A stretch of 64,000 nucleotides of DNA from an uncultured Spirochaetia bacterium. GTDB taxonomy: Bacteria; Spirochaetota; Spirochaetia; SZUA-6; Bin103. Location: positions 682,001-746,000 of the forward strand of contig CATQHW010000001.1 of assembly GCA_958296075.1 (NCBI GenBank). The letters run 5' to 3'. Position numbers and translations under genes: made by a program. Positions 59,012-64,000 of this stretch are shown piece after piece. Position 1 is the first letter of the stretch, and the number at the start of each line of letters is the position of its first letter. Below the pieces are notes generated by a model that ran no database searches, was not told where the DNA came from, and worked only from the letters and a program-made list of their open reading frames with translations.

Positions 59012-59252
59012 TTCGTTGGACAGCTCGAGGGGTAGTACAAGGTGTATTCGCATGGTTGTCTACCCCTCCTGTTGCTCCAGATAGGGCGGCGGTAAAAGGG
59101 GGTGCGGGGCGAGGGGTGTGTCCCTGTGGACATTGTGGATAACCCCGTCACCGTCACGCACCAGCTTGCCCTCTGACCGCGAACGCTGCGGTCGCAGCCA
59201 CCCCACTTTCATCAAATCAGCACTCCCTCCTTACTCTGCTCTGGGTTCAGCG

Positions 59253-60170
59253 CTACGCCACCCGCTCTCTGGGTGTCCGCTCGCCGCAGTAGGCCTCCGC
59301 CGGCGTGCAGCCAGCCAGCGCCGAGTGCGGCCGTTCGTCGTTGTAGAACTCGATCCAGTCGTCGATCACTCGCTGCGCGACGAAGCCGTCGGCCAGCTCG
59401 TGCAGGTACACCGCCTCGTACTTCAGCGAGCGCCACAGCCGCTCGATGAACACGTTGTCCATGCAGCGACCGCGACCGTCCATCGAGCACCGTATGCCGG
59501 CCGCTGCCAGCCGCCCGGTGAATGCCATGCTGGTGAACTGGCTGCCTTGATCGGTGTTGAAGATCGCCGGCGTGCCGGAGAGCGCCAACGCCTCGCGCAG
59601 TGCCTCCACGCAGAACTCGGTGTCCATCGTGTTGGACAGCCGCCACGCCAGCACCCGTCGGCTCGCCCAGTCCATGATCGCCACTAGGTACAGAAAGCCT
59701 TTCTGCACCGGGATGTAGGTGATGTCCGCACACCACACCTGATTCGGCCGCTTGATCGTCAGTCCGCTGAGCAGATACGGGTACACGCGGTGCTCGGGGT
59801 GCTCGCCGCTGGTGCGCGGCTTGCGGTAGATCGCCTCCAAGCCCAGCAAGCGCATCAGCCGGCGCACCCGGTGGCGGCCGACCGACACCCCTTCCCGTGC
59901 CAGATGGCGCGTCATCTGGCGGCTACCGTAGAACGGGAAGCGCAGGTACCGTTCGTCGATGCGTCGCATCAGTGCACGCATTTGACGGCTCAAGCTCAAG
60001 CCTTCGTGGTCGCCGTCGATCATCATCCGTCGCTCCGCACGGCTCAGCGCGCGAGCCCGCGTGCTAAAATCGCGCTCCACGGTCAATTCGCCGATCTTGG
60101 CGTGCAGGTCATGGATGGTCGCTGCGTGATCGGCTGGCGCCGCCCGCGAACAGTTCCTGCATGCCGTCAA
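59253..60170 (-). CDS. IS3-family OrfB transposase (internal deletion)
   Basis: The open frame has 305 residues. The DDE catalytic residues are in W-C-A-D-I-T-Y-I, F-N-T-D-Q-G-S-Q-F and F-I-E-R-L-W-R-S-L-K, all intact. The HTH_21 region reads Y-G-S-R-Q-M-T-R-H-L and R-R-L-M-R-L-L-G-L. Between S-L-S-R-Q and L-M-R-R-I-D-E about 20-25 residues that other IS3 transposases have (an S-R-S-S-x-Y-Y segment) are missing, in frame. It overlaps orfA and would normally be made by -1 frameshifting from it. With orfA broken it is probably not expressed as the fusion. Confidence 0.85.
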   Translation of the reverse strand: MTACRNCSRAAPADHAATIHDLHAKIGELTVERDFSTRARALSRAERRMMIDGDHEGLSLSRQMRALMRRIDERYLRFPFYGSRQMTRHLAREGVSVGRHRVRRLMRLLGLEAIYRKPRTSGEHPEHRVYPYLLSGLTIKRPNQVWCADITYIPVQKGFLYLVAIMDWASRRVLAWRLSNTMDTEFCVEALREALALSGTPAIFNTDQGSQFTSMAFTGRLAAAGIRCSMDGRGRCMDNVFIERLWRSLKYEAVYLHELADGFVAQRVIDDWIEFYNDERPHSALAGCTPAEAYCGERTPRERVA

Positions 60171-60314
60171 CCGCCTGCCGCTTCCACCCGCTCACCTGGT
60201 TCGGATGCACCTGATGCTTGGCCGCGATCGCCTGGATCGTGCGGTCACCACGCAGCGCTTCCAGCGCCACTCGCGTTTGAACTCCGCTGTGAATCGACGC
60301 CGTTTCGTCGCCAT
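60109..60314 (-). pseudogene. IS3-family OrfA, one-base deletion
   Basis: The ATG at 60314 begins M-A-T-K-R-R-R-F-T-A-E-F-K, the standard OrfA opening. A base is then missing (A-A-A-C-G-C-G-A-G-T where family members have an extra G). Frame 2 continues R-V-A-L-E-A-L-R-G-D-R-T-I-Q and A-A-K-H-Q-V-H-P-N-Q-V-S-G-W to a TGA at 60109. The helix-turn-helix is thus out of frame with the start and the element should be immobile. Confidence 0.7.
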
Positions 60315-60392
60315 CTCGTCGGCCCTCCTCAAGGCCTGGAATACACCTTAACCTCCTGTCCAGTTTTCCAGGACCACCTCACTACTCGCGCA

Positions 60393-60440
60393 TTCTCATC
60401 TTGATTGTCGCCGCGTTCTCATCTTGATTGTCGCTGGACA
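60393..60440. repeat. Right terminal repeats of the IS21 remnant
   Basis: Two direct copies of TTCTCATCTTGATTGTCGC (60393-60411, 60416-60434), then TGGACA to 60440. They pair with the single reverse-complement copy at 58255-58273. Confidence 0.8.
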
Positions 60441-60445
60441 CAGCA

Positions 60446-64000
<3,555 letters not shown>

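Larger units (their letters stand above)
58998..60381 (-). mobile_element. IS3-family insertion element, defective
   Basis: Inverted ends TGAGGTGGTCCTGG (58998-59011) and its reverse complement (60368-60381) match over 14 bases. Similarity continues inward with gaps, through GGACAG and AAGGTGTATTC near both ends. Length 1384 bp is normal for IS3. It holds orfA and orfB on the minus strand. No target duplication is visible at these ends. Confidence 0.85.
58251..60440. mobile_element. IS21-family remnant (interrupted)
   Basis: The left end TGTAGCGACAATC and the right end (reverse strand TGTCCAGCGACAATC) are inverted repeats of IS21 style. The internal 19-base element GCGACAATCAGGATGAGAA at 58255-58273 has two reverse-strand partners at 60393-60411 and 60416-60434 (18 of 19 identical), the multiple terminal repeats known for IS21. 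Only an istB tail remains inside; istA and most of istB are gone. An IS3-family element lies within it. The right end is 5 bases from the first CRISPR repeat. No target duplication was found. Confidence 0.75.

Noticed and set aside
58262-59053. A 263-residue minus-strand open frame
   Set aside because: It is Arg/Pro/Ser-rich, has no domain and is out of frame with the istB tail that occupies its first part.
58990-60390. Target-site duplication around the IS3-family element
   Set aside because: Bases outside the 14-bp inverted ends do not match on the two sides, so none can be claimed.

Overview
The window is 64 kb of GC-rich bacterial chromosome with dense, mostly single-gene catabolic and transport content. 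The source looks like an uncultured heterotroph. Solute-binding proteins with non-lipoprotein signal peptides followed by Ala/Glu/Gly-rich mature ends hint at Spirochaetota, but no rRNA or tRNA is present and the assignment is weak. Several start codons have a -10-like hexamer 6-8 bases upstream and no Shine-Dalgarno, which suggests a genome using leaderless mRNAs beside ordinary SD-led ones.

Layout. 0-12.4 kb: the end of a glnE-type adenylyltransferase, a SAF-domain oxidoreductase, a decayed peptide-binding protein, a phytanoyl-CoA dioxygenase-like enzyme, a Cys-type sulfatase, an oppD-oppF ATPase pair ending in a clear hairpin, a large solute-binding protein, a TIM-barrel hydrolase-like protein and an M19 dipeptidase. 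12.4-16.8 kb: a compact carotenoid operon, crtY-crtT-crtU-Rieske oxygenase, in which every junction is an ATGA overlap; it points to aromatic carotenoids. 17-29 kb: gamma-glutamyltransferase, aldo/keto reductase, Gfo/Idh/MocA oxidoreductase, threonine-dehydratase-like enzyme, class V aminotransferase, transketolase-like enzyme, RraA-like protein, FAD oxidoreductase and ThuA-like protein. 28.8-34.5 kb: a minus-strand operon with a solute-binding protein, two permeases, a GlpD-like dehydrogenase and a short-chain dehydrogenase, but no ATPase. 34.6-41.9 kb: more Gfo/Idh/MocA enzymes, YbjQ, a Nudix hydrolase, a lipoprotein, a response regulator fused to the tail of a histidine kinase, a mannonate-dehydratase-like enzyme, a YtxJ-like thiol protein and a D-aminoacylase.

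42-45.5 kb is accessory: two tandem paralogous Asp-box repeat lipoproteins, a heptamer repeat and a 91-bp copied piece of the D-aminoacylase. 45.5-50 kb is core-like: queF with a queuosine-precursor transporter, then tal-pgi-flavin reductase with overlapping reading frames. 50.1-52.0 kb is visibly more A/T-rich and carries a strong sigma70-type promoter and a three-gene locus: an unknown protein, a DUF2384-type antitoxin and a frameshifted RES toxin. 52.2-57 kb holds an amidohydrolase, two propeller proteins of glycoside-hydrolase type and another phytanoyl-CoA dioxygenase. 57-58.2 kb holds two decayed small genes.

58.25-60.44 kb is an IS21-family remnant with a defective IS3-family element inside it. 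It ends 5 bases before a CRISPR array that runs off the right edge. By hand count the array has 53 repeats of type I-C form. It is probably transcribed on the minus strand, so the leader and cas genes should lie to the right. Three spacers encode diverged versions of one peptide, and one three-spacer block is duplicated exactly.
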